Assembly: GCF_963678975.1 (NCBI RefSeq)
Contig: NC_089275.1
Location: 49,127,883 to 49,191,882 of the forward strand
Length of the DNA: 64,000 nt
DNA from: Dysidea avara
Taxonomy: Eukaryota; Porifera; Demospongiae; Dictyoceratida; Dysideidae
Direction: 5' to 3'
Below, piece after piece: positions 24,801 to 35,329 of this stretch; position 1 is the first letter of the stretch, and every line of letters begins with the position of its first letter. The notes under the pieces were generated by a model. It saw only the letters and a program-made list of their open reading frames with translations. It was not told where the DNA came from and did not search any database. Both the position numbers and the translations under genes were made by a program.

Positions 24801-27679
24801 GAGTATACTTACATGATGAATGTTTTGTTTATTTGTTACATGTTGCGGACATGTGATGCATAGGATATAATGTTGGAGTACAAGCCAAGCCTGAAGTCAA
24901 CAGGAGGACTGACCGAGAAATACGTATACCCAGAAGAAAGTATTGTTAACTATAAGGGATTTAAATGTGGAGGGTTCCCATCTGCTAGAAGTTCAAGCTG
25001 TCAGTATAATCTAATCCAAAACAGCCAAGCTGTAAAAAAAGAGTGCGGCCCTCAGAAAGGCTATGGTGAAAAAATATGTGAAATCCAACCAAGGTGGCGG
25101 CCAAGAAATGGCTGTGATGGTAGTTTAATGGTAAAAATTTTAATAACAACAATTCAGGTGAATTTGGTGCCGCTTGGTCTTGGCACAAAATTCCCCTGAG
25201 TTGTCGTTATTAAATTTTTACCATTAACCTACCATCACAGCCATTTCTTGGCCGCCACCTTGGATTTCACATCTTTTTTCACCATATCCTTTCTGAGGGC
25301 CGCACTCTTTTTTTACAGCTTAGCTGTTTTGTATTAGATTTCGCTTCTTTTTGTATTTGTATACCCCAAAGCCAGCCTATGGCCAGCTTTAGGGCTTTTT
25401 AACCTATCATTTTTTTTTCTTTACCACAGGAAGAAGAATAGATGAAGCAGGGTGATTTCTTTGTAGCTGAACTGTCTACAAGGTGATCCTTCTAGCTGAT
25501 CTCTCTACCGGATGACTTGTTTGTAGCTGAACTCTCTACAGGGTGTTTTGTTTGTAGCTGAACTCTCTACAAGGTAATTTCTTCTAGCTGATCTTTCTAC
25601 AGGGTGATTTGTTTGTAGCTGAATTCTCTACAGGGCGATTTGTTTGCAGCTGAACTCTCTACATGGTGCATGGTTTCTTTGTAGCTGAACTCTCTACATG
25701 ATGGTTTGTTTGTAGCTGAACTCTCTATTAGGTACCTTCTTCTAGCTGATCTGACTACAGGGTGACTTGTTTGTAGCTGAATTCCCTACAGAATAACTTG
25801 CAATGTAATATAATTGAGTAAATTATAAACGCAGCTGAATGCTTTATTAGGGTGACTGTTCTATTAGAGTATCTCGATCTCGCATTTGCTACACGTAGTG
25901 CTTTTCGAATCATAATTCAGTGATTCGTACTCCAATTCTTCTGTACTACTGCAAGGACTTTCTATGATGATTATTCCAGCTACATACTGATTTTCAGCTC
26001 GTTGCTCTAAGCGGTTTACAACTAATAGTTTTTTTATTCATAAAAATCAATCACGTAATTTTGACACAGGTTGGGTTTTGTGTCATACCTCCATGGTCTT
26101 TATCCCGATTCCTTTCAAACCACAAAAAGGCACTCCTACGATGGTTGCTCCATCTACATATCAATTTTCATCTGATTCCTCCAAGGGGTTTACCCTGTAG
26201 GCGTGACAGACCTTCGACCTTATTTTACGCAAATAATCGGTCATAACTCCATGAATGTTCATCGGATTCCTACCAAAGTTGGTACGGAGATCCGCCTTAA
26301 TGAGCCCTTTAAGTGTGCCAAATTTCAGCCCAATCCAAGCACGCATTCGTGTTTTATGGCGAATTGTGCTAAGTGTGCAAAATGAAGATGAAGAAGAAAA
26401 AAACAAAGAAATTAAAACAAGATTTTGTTCGCTCGTATCTCGGAAATGGCTGGAGCAATTTTCTTCAAATTTGGTATGTAGACTCCCCTAACTGGGCGGC
26501 ACGTCTCTAGCTAATTTGGTTCCAATCGGGTTAGGGATCACAGAGCTACATAGGTGTGAAAATTACGTTTTCTTTCTTCCTGTTAATATACTCACGGTGT
26601 GGCATGCCACCTTTTTGGGTCACACAACACACTACCACGTGTCTTGATATATTATGTCAGTGTCTGTAAATGATTTTTAGTATTACAATAGGTTTATAAT
26701 TTCTATAAGCTGCATAAACAGCGGTGTGTAGGTTTTAGCTAGTGAGATACACAAACAGCACCTTTTAATGTCAGTGCCCAAGGGCACATTTTTTGTATGC
26801 ATCATTTTCGTTCAAAGTGGTTCAGGAAAAGTATCCAGGCTTTCCCCAAAGACATTTGTGCACTTCAAATTTGAACCCCCTTCCAGAAAATCCTGGCTAT
26901 GCCCCCTACTCTGCTAATAGCAGGAGAGTATCTGCACTTCACAAGTGCTTTCATTTGTAACTCACTTTCTCCTCCTAGCAAGTGTTGAATGTTACTGGCC
27001 ACATTGTTCAGTTCGATATGTGTAAGAGCTTTTATCACTTTATCCCAACTAGCTAGCTTATCAGTGCTCAGCCATTTAATAAGCATTTGCCTACAAGATG
27101 TTTTGGTGTCATTCTTATCTCCTTCAATGATGTCTAATTCAATTTCATATTTTGGGTCCAGTAACTGTAGTCCTAGGTCATACCAATGGTTGTCCACTTC
27201 CCTGGTGTGGGAAGTGGACAGCCTGGAACAGCTAAATCTAGAGAATTTGTTCTATGAGACACAATTTCAGCTACACAATAAGAGTATCTGCACTTCACAG
27301 GTGCTTTCATTTATAACTCACTTTCTCCTAACAATTGTTTAATGTTACTGGCCACGTCGTTTCGTCCAATAAGTGTAAGAGCTTCTATCACTTTATCCCA
27401 ACTAGCTAGCTTATTAATGGTCAGCCATTTGTCAAACATTTTCCTACAACATGTTCTGGCATCATTCCTCGAATCTGTTTCAATTGTTTTTAGATGATTT
27501 TCATATTTCGGCTCTAGTAGTAGCAGTCCCAACTCGTACCATTGGTCTGCAGCGTTTGGTATCACGTGAATTAGTAAATCTCTCAATACAGGACGATCAC
27601 AACCTACAGTATCATAGATAATGTCTATATGACAGTGTCACACTTACTCACCACTTGCATTGATCCTCTCTTCAGCCAT
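18890..27679 (-). CDS. NLR receptor: DEATH-NACHT-LRR
   Basis: Recognised exons are 27652-27679 (MAEERINAS), 27322-27603 (DEATH domain, in phase with the first), 22448-22511 (AIPRYTAALRQATSTLSNTVV) and 18890-21810, joined in phase to the preceding exon. The DEATH-exon donor (phase 1) and the 22511 acceptor (phase 0) do not match, so at least one exon between them is unseen. The large exon has Walker A GHPGIGKTT, Walker B FIIDGFDEL, VVVTSRPSA (sensor-1-like), NACHT winged-helix sequence ending near FLHLGIQEYFAAKYV, a Pro/His/Gln-rich linker and about six C-terminal leucine-rich repeats (IDLSDNDLT, LNISNNKLS, LYISNNNIT). Such proteins are innate immune sensors, and sponges are known to carry many of this architecture. 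No lesion is seen in the NACHT-LRR exon. Confidence 0.9.
21906..22300. mobile_element. MITE in an NLR intron
   Basis: A 395-bp element with near-perfect inverted ends of about 29 bp (aggccatacctatttgacc... and ...gatcaaataggtatggcct), lying wholly in the intron between NLR exons 22448-22511 and 18890-21810. There is no coding capacity. Confidence 0.85.
23474..23830. repeat. Dispersed repeat module 2, second copy
   Basis: Near-identical block order to 10852-11205 in the same orientation: acagaattttctgtgatatt, gcaggctatcagcctga, gatcgaaagtgagatttgtg and ctccaaagatcaaagcata. Noncoding. Confidence 0.85.
24430..24720. repeat. Dispersed repeat module 1, inverted copy
   Basis: This is the reverse complement of about 10580-10850. 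It begins with the ggtgtagccaaggggga side and ends past the gcgtcacgtgatcaattg block. Noncoding. Confidence 0.8.
25008..25340. mobile_element. Foldback repeat with arms of about 140 bp
   Basis: The left arm starts aatctaatccaaaacagcc and runs through gtgcggccctcagaaagg and gccaagaaatggctgtgatg. The right arm, ending ctgttttgtattagatt at 25340, is its close reverse complement. The centre is itself partly symmetrical around ccgcttggtcttgg. The 109-residue + strand ORF that covers the left arm is a by-product of the repeat. Confidence 0.85.
25451..25798. repeat. Minisatellite, about 11 units of about 31 bp
   Basis: The unit is approximately ggtgatttgtttgtagctga followed by actctctaca. Units vary in length by a few bases, and two subtypes alternate: one with tttgtagctgaa and one with cttctagctgat. 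The array lies in an NLR intron. Confidence 0.85.
26966..27195 (-). pseudogene. Second, 5'-truncated DEATH exon of the NLR gene
   Basis: It reads (V)DNHWYDLGLQLLDPKYEIEL...CRQMLIKWLSTDKLASWDKVIKALTHIELNNVASNIQHLLGGE and is clearly related to the DEATH exon at 27322-27603, whose matching parts are DQWYELGLLLLEPKYE and LASWDKVIEALTLIGRNDVASNI. The donor (GAAA|GTGAGT at 26966) and the following intron bases are also duplicated. The first helix region is missing. An acceptor ending GAAG just before TGGACAACC would give a phase compatible with the MAEERINAS exon, so use as an alternative exon cannot be excluded. Confidence 0.7.
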
Positions 27680-27791
27680 TCTAGCATTAGTGTCGACGAT
27701 AATTGATACGTGGTGGTGCCCCACTCTTCTTCACACGTGACGTACAACAAAAAGATTTAATGCATGCTGAGTTATTAATCCCTTGCTGTAA

Positions 27792-28059
27792 ACGGCGCTT
27801 CAATGTAGTATTACCGAGTATTACTGAGGTTTTCATCAGTGTTCGAATCCCGTAACGCCGTGCGTGACTGCGTAGAGCAGTTCGTAGATGTTATTATATC
27901 ACACTAACTAGCTTGGCATAACCACCTCCCATCATGTAGTGCTAACCGTGGTTAGCGTGATAAAAATACCTCTACGCAGTGTTTTACGCAGTCACGCACG
28001 GTGTTACGGGATTCGAACACTGGTGGAAACTTCAGTATGTGTTTGCCCGTCATCGCCGT
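27792..28059. mobile_element. Inverted-repeat element with tRNA T-arm-like motifs
   Basis: The left side contains cagtgttcgaatcccgtaac and gtgcgtgactgcgtaga. The right side contains the reverse complement (gttacgggattcgaacactg, gcagtcacgcac). The outer ends acggcg and cgccgt also pair. GTTCGAATCC resembles a Pol III B box, present once in each orientation. There is no coding sequence. Confidence 0.75.
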
Positions 28060-28126
28060 ACTGTGTTCTCTGTATCCAGGATTTTGATGTGCAATATTTG
28101 GAAGAATGAGAAGTCATGCAGCTCGT

Positions 28127-28194
28127 TAGTCTGACGCCGCCCGCCTCTTCACAAAATAAGGTTTACTTGCGAAGGAGCGGGCGGCGCCAGACTA
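28127..28194. repeat. 68-bp GC-rich hairpin element
   Basis: The arms tagtctgacgccgcccgcct... and ...gagcgggcggcgccagacta match at about 21 of 24 positions around an AT-rich loop. The GC-rich stem stands out from the AT-rich surroundings. Confidence 0.7.
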
Positions 28195-29137
28195 GCTAGA
28201 TCCAAAGGACGATGACTCGGTGTTACTGTTAGCGACCCCATCCGGTATGTATGCATGAGGGCTGGATATTATTCTGTGAATGCTACCCTCTGTGTGTGTT
28301 GTATTGTAATTGTATGTACTTGCTCCTGCATGGAAAAACGGCTTTTAGCCAAGCCATTGATTCTGCACACATCAGCAAGTTTGGTCGTCATGCCACCTTG
28401 TCGTCATAGAGACAATTACGTATTTTTTATGCTGAATTACTCTTAGCAAGACCAAGAGTTCATAATATATATACTAAGGAGAGTATCCTACTCTCATATA
28501 CCCCTGTAGAAAGGCGTATCGTGAAGTTATGACGTAACGACAAGATGTTGTGGTTTGTGACGTACAGTAAGCCGTAAAAGTGCAAGAATCGTTAGCACCG
28601 TTTCACACTTGCGACGCTCAGGATAGCTGTATTCGCGAATTTTTTTATTTTTTTTATTCCGGCCCTAATGGCACTCCCATCCTCCCCGATCTCTAGCTAG
28701 AAGTTAAACCTAATTTAATGTATAAATGACAAAAAGCAAAAAGCAGTAGGCCATTCGCTGTATTCGCGAATGGCCTAGTAAGAAACGCCTACGAAGCGGT
28801 CTTAAGCCATGAGGGAACGATTGTAGTTCGGTGAGAAACGCTTAGAGCTGGAGATGATTTGGTTGCTAGCGACGTTGTTAGGCACGCGCTCAATCGATAC
28901 CATGTTCAACTAATGACATCATTAATTATACAAAGAAAAACGGGCAAACTCAGAAGTGTTACATCATAACTTATGTGACAAATCTTGTATCATCAACAGA
29001 AAATCTCTTTGGCACTACCTGAAAACCCGTAAGCAAGATAACAATGGCATTGGTACATTAATACATCCCGAAAATGGCAATGCTTTAATACACCCAATTG
29101 AAAAGGCAACTGTTTTAAATGATCATTTCAAATCTGT

Positions 29138-30469
29138 ATTCACAACAGCGTTGAAACCGGGTCACTACTGCTGACCCGGATGACCCACTGACTCGGATAG
29201 CAATCCGGGTCAGACCCGGATGTGACCCGGATTGACCCGGATTAAATTAAGCCGAGGCGCGCGATAAGAGCTATGTTTCGGGTATTCTCGAGCGAGCGAG
29301 ACTACGTTTGAGCGTTCGATTCGTGTTGAGTAAACGAGTAGTTATGTGATAACTAAGCCGGTAAGTTTATAATTTAAAATCAGTCTGTGGGTTTGGTTCC
29401 ACGTAGCTACTGTGAGTTTACAGACAGCAATTGGGTGTGGCTTCATACATACTTAGTATTGCAATTTCCCAATGGGTGTGGCTTACAAAAGTACTTAATA
29501 TCCTGCTGCAAGACTAGACCTAGACTATATACAACTCATACATTAATCGATTGGTGGGCGTGGCTCCACGTAAGCTTGCAGACTGAAACGGACACAGTTT
29601 CATGCTACAGACTGCACTTACTAATAAATGGGCGTGGCTGAGCGTATGTTTGTAACGCGATAAGTGGGCGTGGCTCATGAAAGAGCTACGCGACTAGCGT
29701 TTATAGGTTCCACGTCGCCAAACGATCAATTTCGTTTCTCACGTGATCCAATCCGGGTCAGACCCGGATAATTTGTAAACCGGGGAAAATGTGACCCGGT
29801 TTACACCTCATATCAATCAAGTTATCTCTAAAGCAACAAGGATGCTAAACTTTGTTAAACGTAACCTTTATAGATGTTCTGCAGTAACTAAATGTTTAGC
29901 CTACACCAGTATAGTGAGACCACTGTTGGAGTATGGATCGGCAGTATGGGACCCCTACTTGCAGAAGGAGATACAAAGTATAGAAATGGTACAACGACGT
30001 GCTGCTCGTTGGGTCAAGTCAGACTACCGATATAACAGTAGTGTTACATCTATGTTAGCAGATCTACAATGGCTATCACTTCAACACCGACGATATGTGA
30101 CTAGATTAAAAGTCTTCTACAACATTGTTTACTCCTCATCAGTCTTAACAGTCCCAAATTATTTCACTAACACCACATATCCCACCCGCCACCACCACCC
30201 CTTCCATTTTGAGATTCCGTTTGCTAGAACAGATCATTATAAATTCAGCTTGACCCCAAATCTATCCGCGATTGGAACAATTTACCAACTGACACAATAG
30301 AATCCCAATCTCTACAAGTATTTTTAGATAAATTATAACTGACTCTTATCTATGTGATTTGTAATGTTTTTTCCTTACCTGAACATATCAGTTTGTAACT
30401 GTGTTTTCAGTAATCATAATCATAATCATAATCCGGATGACCCGACCCGGTTTCAACGCTGATTCACAA
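29138..30469. mobile_element. hAT-type element with 8-bp TSD, inserted in LINE A
   Basis: The element proper is 29146-30461, beginning cagcgttgaaaccgggtca and ending gacccggtttcaacgctg. The 8-bp duplication attcacaa flanks it (29138-29145 and 30462-30469) and lies in the LINE A coding sequence. Subterminal gacccgga/tccgggtc motifs occur many times, as in hAT elements, and gggcgtggct-type motifs recur internally. It lacks transposase coding and carries a second LINE. Confidence 0.92.
29806..30440 (+). pseudogene. LINE B, 5'-truncated 3' end of a reverse transcriptase
   Basis: The ORF to 30300 reads HINQVISKATRMLNFVKRNL, VRPLLEYGSAVWDPYLQKEI, VQRRAARWVKSDY and LQWLSLQHRRYVTRLKVFY. This is the C-terminal region after the reverse transcriptase core in CR1/L2-like LINEs and is parallel to the LINE A C-terminus. 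The tail is a repeated aatcat microsatellite at about 30410-30432. It sits between subterminal repeats of the hAT element, so it inserted after that element. Confidence 0.85.
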
Positions 30470-32686
30470 CTGATGAAGACAGCAGTACCATTCCTGACAA
30501 AGGTCCTTCATTACATCCATCTCTACCAGCATTTGAAATCACTGAACAAGGAGTTTACAACATTCTAACCAACTGTGATCCATCAAAATCTCCTGGTCCA
30601 GACTCCATACATCCACTTGTACTAAAGACAACAGCAGCTGAAATTTCTCCTATGCTCACTCACATATTTAAACAATCGGTAGAAACTGGAACTGTACCAT
30701 CCCAATGGAAACATGCCTATGTCAGTCCAATATTCAAGAAAGGCCAAAAATCTGACCCAAAAAACTATCGCCCCATCTCATTAACATCAGTAATATGCAA
30801 ATCAATGGAACACATTATAGTAAGTCAAATAATGAAGCATCTGGAAGATCAAAATATTCTTTCTGACAGACAGTTCGGATTTAGGTCTAAGCACTCTTGT
30901 GAGTCACAATTATTTATCACCATCAACGACATCGCCAAACAAATAGACACAAATTTACAAGTTGATGCTGCAATACTAGATTTTTCTAAAGCTTTTGATA
31001 AAGTATCTCGCTCAAGATTCCTCTACAAACTAAGGCGCTATGGAATAAGAGGGAATGTATTACACTGGCTTGAATCCTTTCTTCATGGTCGCACACAGCA
31101 AGTTATAGTAGAAGGTTCTAAATCATCCACTTGTGATGTAACATCTGGTGTTCCCCAAGAGTCTGTTCTTGGACCAGTTCTATTCTTGATTTATATCAAT
31201 GACATCATTGCCAACATCCAAAGTGAGATCCGTCTTTTTGTAGATAATATCCTTATTTACAAAACCATTAAAACACCACAAGACCATAAAATACTTCAAG
31301 ATGATTTAAACTCACTGACAAGATGGGCAACTGACTGGATGATGGAATTCAACATCTCCAAATGTAAAATTTTACAGATAACAACACACCATAACAAGAG
31401 TACTTTCACATACAAAATGTCCGACATTCCACTGGCTACAGTATTAGAACACAATTACCTTGGAATCCGTCTCCATCACAAATTATCATGGGATCCTCAC
31501 ATCAATTACATCTGTAACAAGGCAAATCGACTCCTTGGATTCTTAAAAAGAAATCTCCACAATGCACCATCAGAAATTAAAGAACACGTCTACAAACAAT
31601 TGCTCTTACCATCATTAGAATACTGCTCAACCATCTGGGACCCCTATCATCACACTAGTATTAGTAAACTAGAAATGATTCAACACCGCGCTGTTCGTTT
31701 CGTTTTGAACAAACCCTGGCACAGATCTAACCAAAACCATGATAGCATCACAGACATGTTAACCAGCCTTGAATGGCCTACACTTCAAAACAGAAGAACA
31801 ATTGCTAGACTCACCTTCCTATTCAAGATTGTCAGGAACTTACTAGCAATACCTGATCATTGCTTACCGTCACCAACTTCAGTGTCCTCCACCCGTGCTC
31901 AACATCCTCTCAAGCTAACCCAATTGCAAACAAGAGTTGATGTGTACAAATACTCCTTCCTCCCTCGAACAATTATTCAATGGAACTCCCTTCAAATTCC
32001 TAACATCGACACAATAGATCTTGAAACATTTAAGAACGCTGTAAGTAATATAATATAATATAATGTGTGATTGTAATGCTCATTAGCGTGTTGCCCCTAG
32101 TGGGCTTTGCTAATTAACAATAATAATAATAAACTTCACGATACGCCTTTCTACAGGGGTATATGAGAGTAGGATACTCTCCTTAGTATGATTAAGTATG
32201 GTAGTACTTAATGGTAGGGATCGTCAAGGTTCACGATTTCCCGCCAAAAAATTACGCACCAAAAGCAGACTTGCAAAACCATCTCGGCGATTCAGCAGTA
32301 TTGTATTACAAAAGTGAAGCACGATTTTGCCTTCAAAATGACACGAAATGCATCCTATGAGTTTCCACGAATTTAAAAAAATTCTATCTGATCGAATTTT
32401 CTAGTGACTGACTCCCTAACTGATGCCTTCAGCCAGGACTAGCGGGAAGATGGCAACAGCTACAGTCCTACTTCTTGCATGAAAACGGCTCACTTTGCCT
32501 ATAGATTAAACCTTTCCTACACCGATAGAAATACAATCCTTGCACTAGGGTCTTACCTTTCATCGTTCTTTAATGTCGCCATCGTCCTGGATTCACTACA
32601 GGTAGTGTTAATAACTCCACAAATGGCTTCAATGTACGGTGCCGTCTGTTTCAATAAGAGTGCTCGCTAAATAGAGTACACAAGCA

Positions 32687-32758
32687 TCCCAGTTAGCTTA
32701 GTTGTTAGAGCATCAGACTTTTAATCTGAGGGTCAAGGGTTCAAATCCCTTACTGGAC
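32687..32758 (+). tRNA. tRNA-Lys(TTT)-like gene or pseudogene
   Basis: The D arm (GCTT...GAGC), the anticodon stem TCAGA/TCTGA with loop CTTTTAA (anticodon TTT), and the T arm AAGGG-TTCAAAT-CCCTT are all well formed, and A- and B-box sequences are present. The acceptor pairs only five of seven positions (TCCCAGT with ACTGGAC, with the two outermost pairs broken). The genome reads CA just after the acceptor and no T-run follows closely. It may be a functional tRNA with unusual ends, a pseudogene or a SINE head. Confidence 0.6.
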
Positions 32759-32799
32759 CAAGGTTGTTGTTCTTTATATCTCCTCACTGTTCAGTCACC

Positions 32800-33340
32800 T
32801 TTTTTGGCACCATATATGGTAACATCACATGATTCTTCAGATCAAGAAACGTTATCATTAAAGGCTTTATTGCTGATGTAGCATCTTGTAAAATTGTTGA
32901 CAAAGAGTAGATGAGCTCATAAACACCAGGTAGGCTGGAGATAAAGCCTTTCTGAATACTTTTATCAATTACATCATGTTATTCTTCTGAAGGTAATCTT
33001 CCTGAACGATAACTTAAAATGTTTGTGAAAAACCAACTACAGATCTAAGAGCAATTGGTCAAAAATTAGTGGATTCAAAGCATCTCCAGCATTGTAGATC
33101 AGCTTAACATGGGCTAATCCCCATGTAGCTGGGGATGAGCCTTTTTCCCAAAGGTTATTGAATAAAGTAGCCATAAAATTAAAGGTGACTAGATGGCAAA
33201 TGGTAGAGGTGAAAATATGTGATACCATCACTGCCAGGGGCAGATTTCATTGAACAATGTTGAAGGGTGGATTTGACTAATAAAGGAGTGATTGCGGTTC
33301 TATAAAGAACGATGCATCACAATCGGGTAGGTCATCTGTG
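32800..33340 (-). pseudogene. Decayed LINE reverse transcriptase fragment
   Basis: On the - strand, fragments in different frames read ...CSMKSAPGSDGI, LFNNLWEKGSSPATWGLAHVKLIYNAGD, NPLIF and later ...LPGVYELIYSLSTIL. These match the N-terminal part of a LINE reverse transcriptase domain (PGxDGI; W...LIYKxGD). Stops and frameshifts break the frame. The group differs from LINE A and B. Confidence 0.65.
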
Positions 33341-35329
33341 AACCAAGATGGTAAATGACAATACTGAGTATCATCACTAGAATAGGATTGTATAAAATGC
33401 TGGACTGCGCATGCAGTGGAGACACTGAACGATGGTTCTATAGAGTCCTTTGTAGACTGTAGTTACTTCTGAGTATACAACCAGGGGTCATGTCTAAACT
33501 CTCTTTCACAGAATTGTATCATAAAAACGAACAATTTTACAAATTTGATGAATGCTTTATTAGAGTCAGTGTAAACAGTCATCATGGATTTTGTTACTAT
33601 ACAGAACATTTCAAGAATGCTTTTAAGCAGAAACACTCAGCACAGTGCTATATACAGTACACCATAGGGACTAATGAATTTCCTGAATCATGTTTTAAAA
33701 GTCAAACATTTCAAATAATTATGTCGCCAGGAGTGGTGTGAATTTATAGTTTACATTGTATGGCTTTCATCAACAGAATCTACAACACAAGAGAAAGGGA
33801 CTGTTATAAGTCTCTTGCTCACCTTTCTCTGAAAGTATGTATGTGTTTTGTGTGGTCACCATAATTATACTAGATAACATAAATAAGATCACAATGGTAC
33901 AAAGGCATGTCGTATGATTTGCTACAAATACCTAACAGCAGATTTGCATGCATTATACTTTGACCATGCTGGATAACCTGCTGTTGTGACTCCAGGGATT
34001 TTAGTGACCTGAAGATATACCACTATACTAGAGTGAACATTAATCTCTAATTCAGTCATAGTAGCTATATAGATTAAAAGTCCACTACAGTATATCTTCA
34101 AGTCTCTTGTTTCACCACTTCTTATTTCTTTGATCCCTAAATTTCCTAATTTTCCTGATACTTGTACAGTACACTATACCATATGATCTGCAAAACTGGA
34201 ATTCTTTCAAATTCTTCATTTATAATCTCGCTACATATCCAAATAATATATGCTCTGGCTAAGTTTCAGCCTTGTATATATGCCATTTTTTGTGAATTAC
34301 ACTGTGATCACTGACAGCATTTATCATCATACTAATAACAGTCTAGCAACTGTATATCTCTAAACCTGGTAACTAACCACCAACATCTAGCTAGCTATAT
34401 GTGTACAGCTGATATTTGAAGTCATTACATATTCTAGCATGCATGGATCCAGAGTGACAATCAAATCTCTCAATGAGATCATGCATGTATAGTCTCTGAT
34501 ATCTACTATGTAAGTACAGAAATCAGCTACATCTTATTGCAATCCTATCGTGAGTCAGTTGTTGACTATAATGTACACAGTCAAGACCACAGTATTACAG
34601 GAAAAAACTCAAGCAGAGAAATACTAACATATTAATAATTATGCCATGTACGTATATTATACATACTGTATAAGCTTGCATGTATAAACATTCATTACAA
34701 AGTTTGCATGTATTGATATCCATTGCATACTTCTATTCATAATATTATCTTTAGAACCAAGCAGGAGCAGAGATATAGGGGTATAGGCTTTCAAAAACCA
34801 TACAGCTCACAGTTGAGGCAGTGAAATTTTTTTGTAAAAAAGTTGTTGTGTGGCATAATAGAATTTTATGATAGCTTAAATCATTATTCCCCATATAAGC
34901 TCCATGAACTGTGACCCTTTTAATGCTAATGTTGACTATTGGCCTGATCCTCAACCCCTGAACCCACCGGTCAGGCTGATGAGATTTGCTTAAAAGAATT
35001 GTCTCCTTGATTGGTTACAGTAAATATGAGTATTGAAGTCAATAGAATGTCAACTAGATTACTCCAACTAAATAAAGTCCCATTTTAGATGCCAGAATTC
35101 AGCAGCAAAGTTAGTACAGTTTACTCTCCAAAGTTTACCTCTATACAGCAACACTTAGATCCATTCAAAGGCCTTTACGAGTTTACAAGAATGAAGATAA
35201 TGTAGCACTTTGCTGTTTTCACTTCTACCTAATCACCTAACAACATGATTATGATTGTCAACAGGCAGGGGTTATACAAATGACAAAAACCTACAAGGTC
35301 CAGTACTCTGGAGATAATTATTAGCATAT
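33341..35329. other. Noncoding stretch, no gene confirmed
   Basis: About 2 kb without a gene I can support. A + strand ORF of 83 codons at 33490-33741 (MSKLSFTELYHKNEQF...) has plausible composition but no recognised domain and no splice context. Confidence 0.4.

Larger units (their letters stand above)
22512..26965 (-). other. Repeat-filled NLR intron
   Basis: This interval lies between the partly duplicated DEATH exon and the small linker exon of the NLR gene. It holds the repeat copies at 23474-23830 and 24430-24720, the foldback at 25008-25340 and the minisatellite at 25451-25798. Near 24048 it also holds a fragment of the outer end of the 36.6-kb foldback (gggtcattccataccaaatc). A linking exon with start phase 1 and end phase 0 is expected somewhere here or nearby; I could not identify it. 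Confidence 0.6.
28930..32130 (+). pseudogene. LINE A, reverse transcriptase relic split by a hAT insertion
   Basis: The coding relic begins near 28956, is interrupted at 29146, and resumes at 30470 to a stop at 32058. Reverse transcriptase blocks are clear: KSPGPDSIHP, WKHAYVSPIFKKG...NYRPISLTSV, FGFRSKHSCESQLF, AAILDFSKAFDKVSR, GVPQESVLGPVLFLIYINDI, KCKILQ, YLGIRL and LEYCSTIWDPY. The catalytic box reads FVDN instead of the usual FADD, and GVPQG is GVPQE, so the enzyme would be inactive even without the insertion. The 3' end has an AATAAT microsatellite tail running directly into the right 58-bp repeat. The block order suggests a CR1/L2/Jockey-type non-LTR element. The 5' half is missing. 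Confidence 0.9.
28471..32189. mobile_element. Composite element bounded by perfect 58-bp inverted repeats
   Basis: 28471-28528 (atactaaggagagtatccta...) and 32132-32189 are exact reverse complements over 58 bp. The core termini CTAAGG/CCTTAG are preceded and followed by TA, compatible with a TA target duplication of the Tc1/mariner kind. The interior holds about 400 bp of its own sequence (with a 12-bp palindrome at 28747-28777), then a LINE that is itself interrupted. No transposase for the outer element is seen. Confidence 0.8.

Noticed and set aside
24870-25199. 109-codon + strand ORF
   Set aside because: It covers the left arm of a foldback repeat; the complementary ORF in the other strand has the same cause.
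25451-25798. Possible CRISPR-like array
   Set aside because: Units are contiguous tandem repeats of variable length with no unique spacers, in a eukaryotic intron.
33490-33741. 83-codon + strand ORF starting MSKLSFTELYHKNEQF
   Set aside because: Composition is plausible, but there is no recognised domain, no splice context and no conserved neighbour, so it is not listed as a gene.
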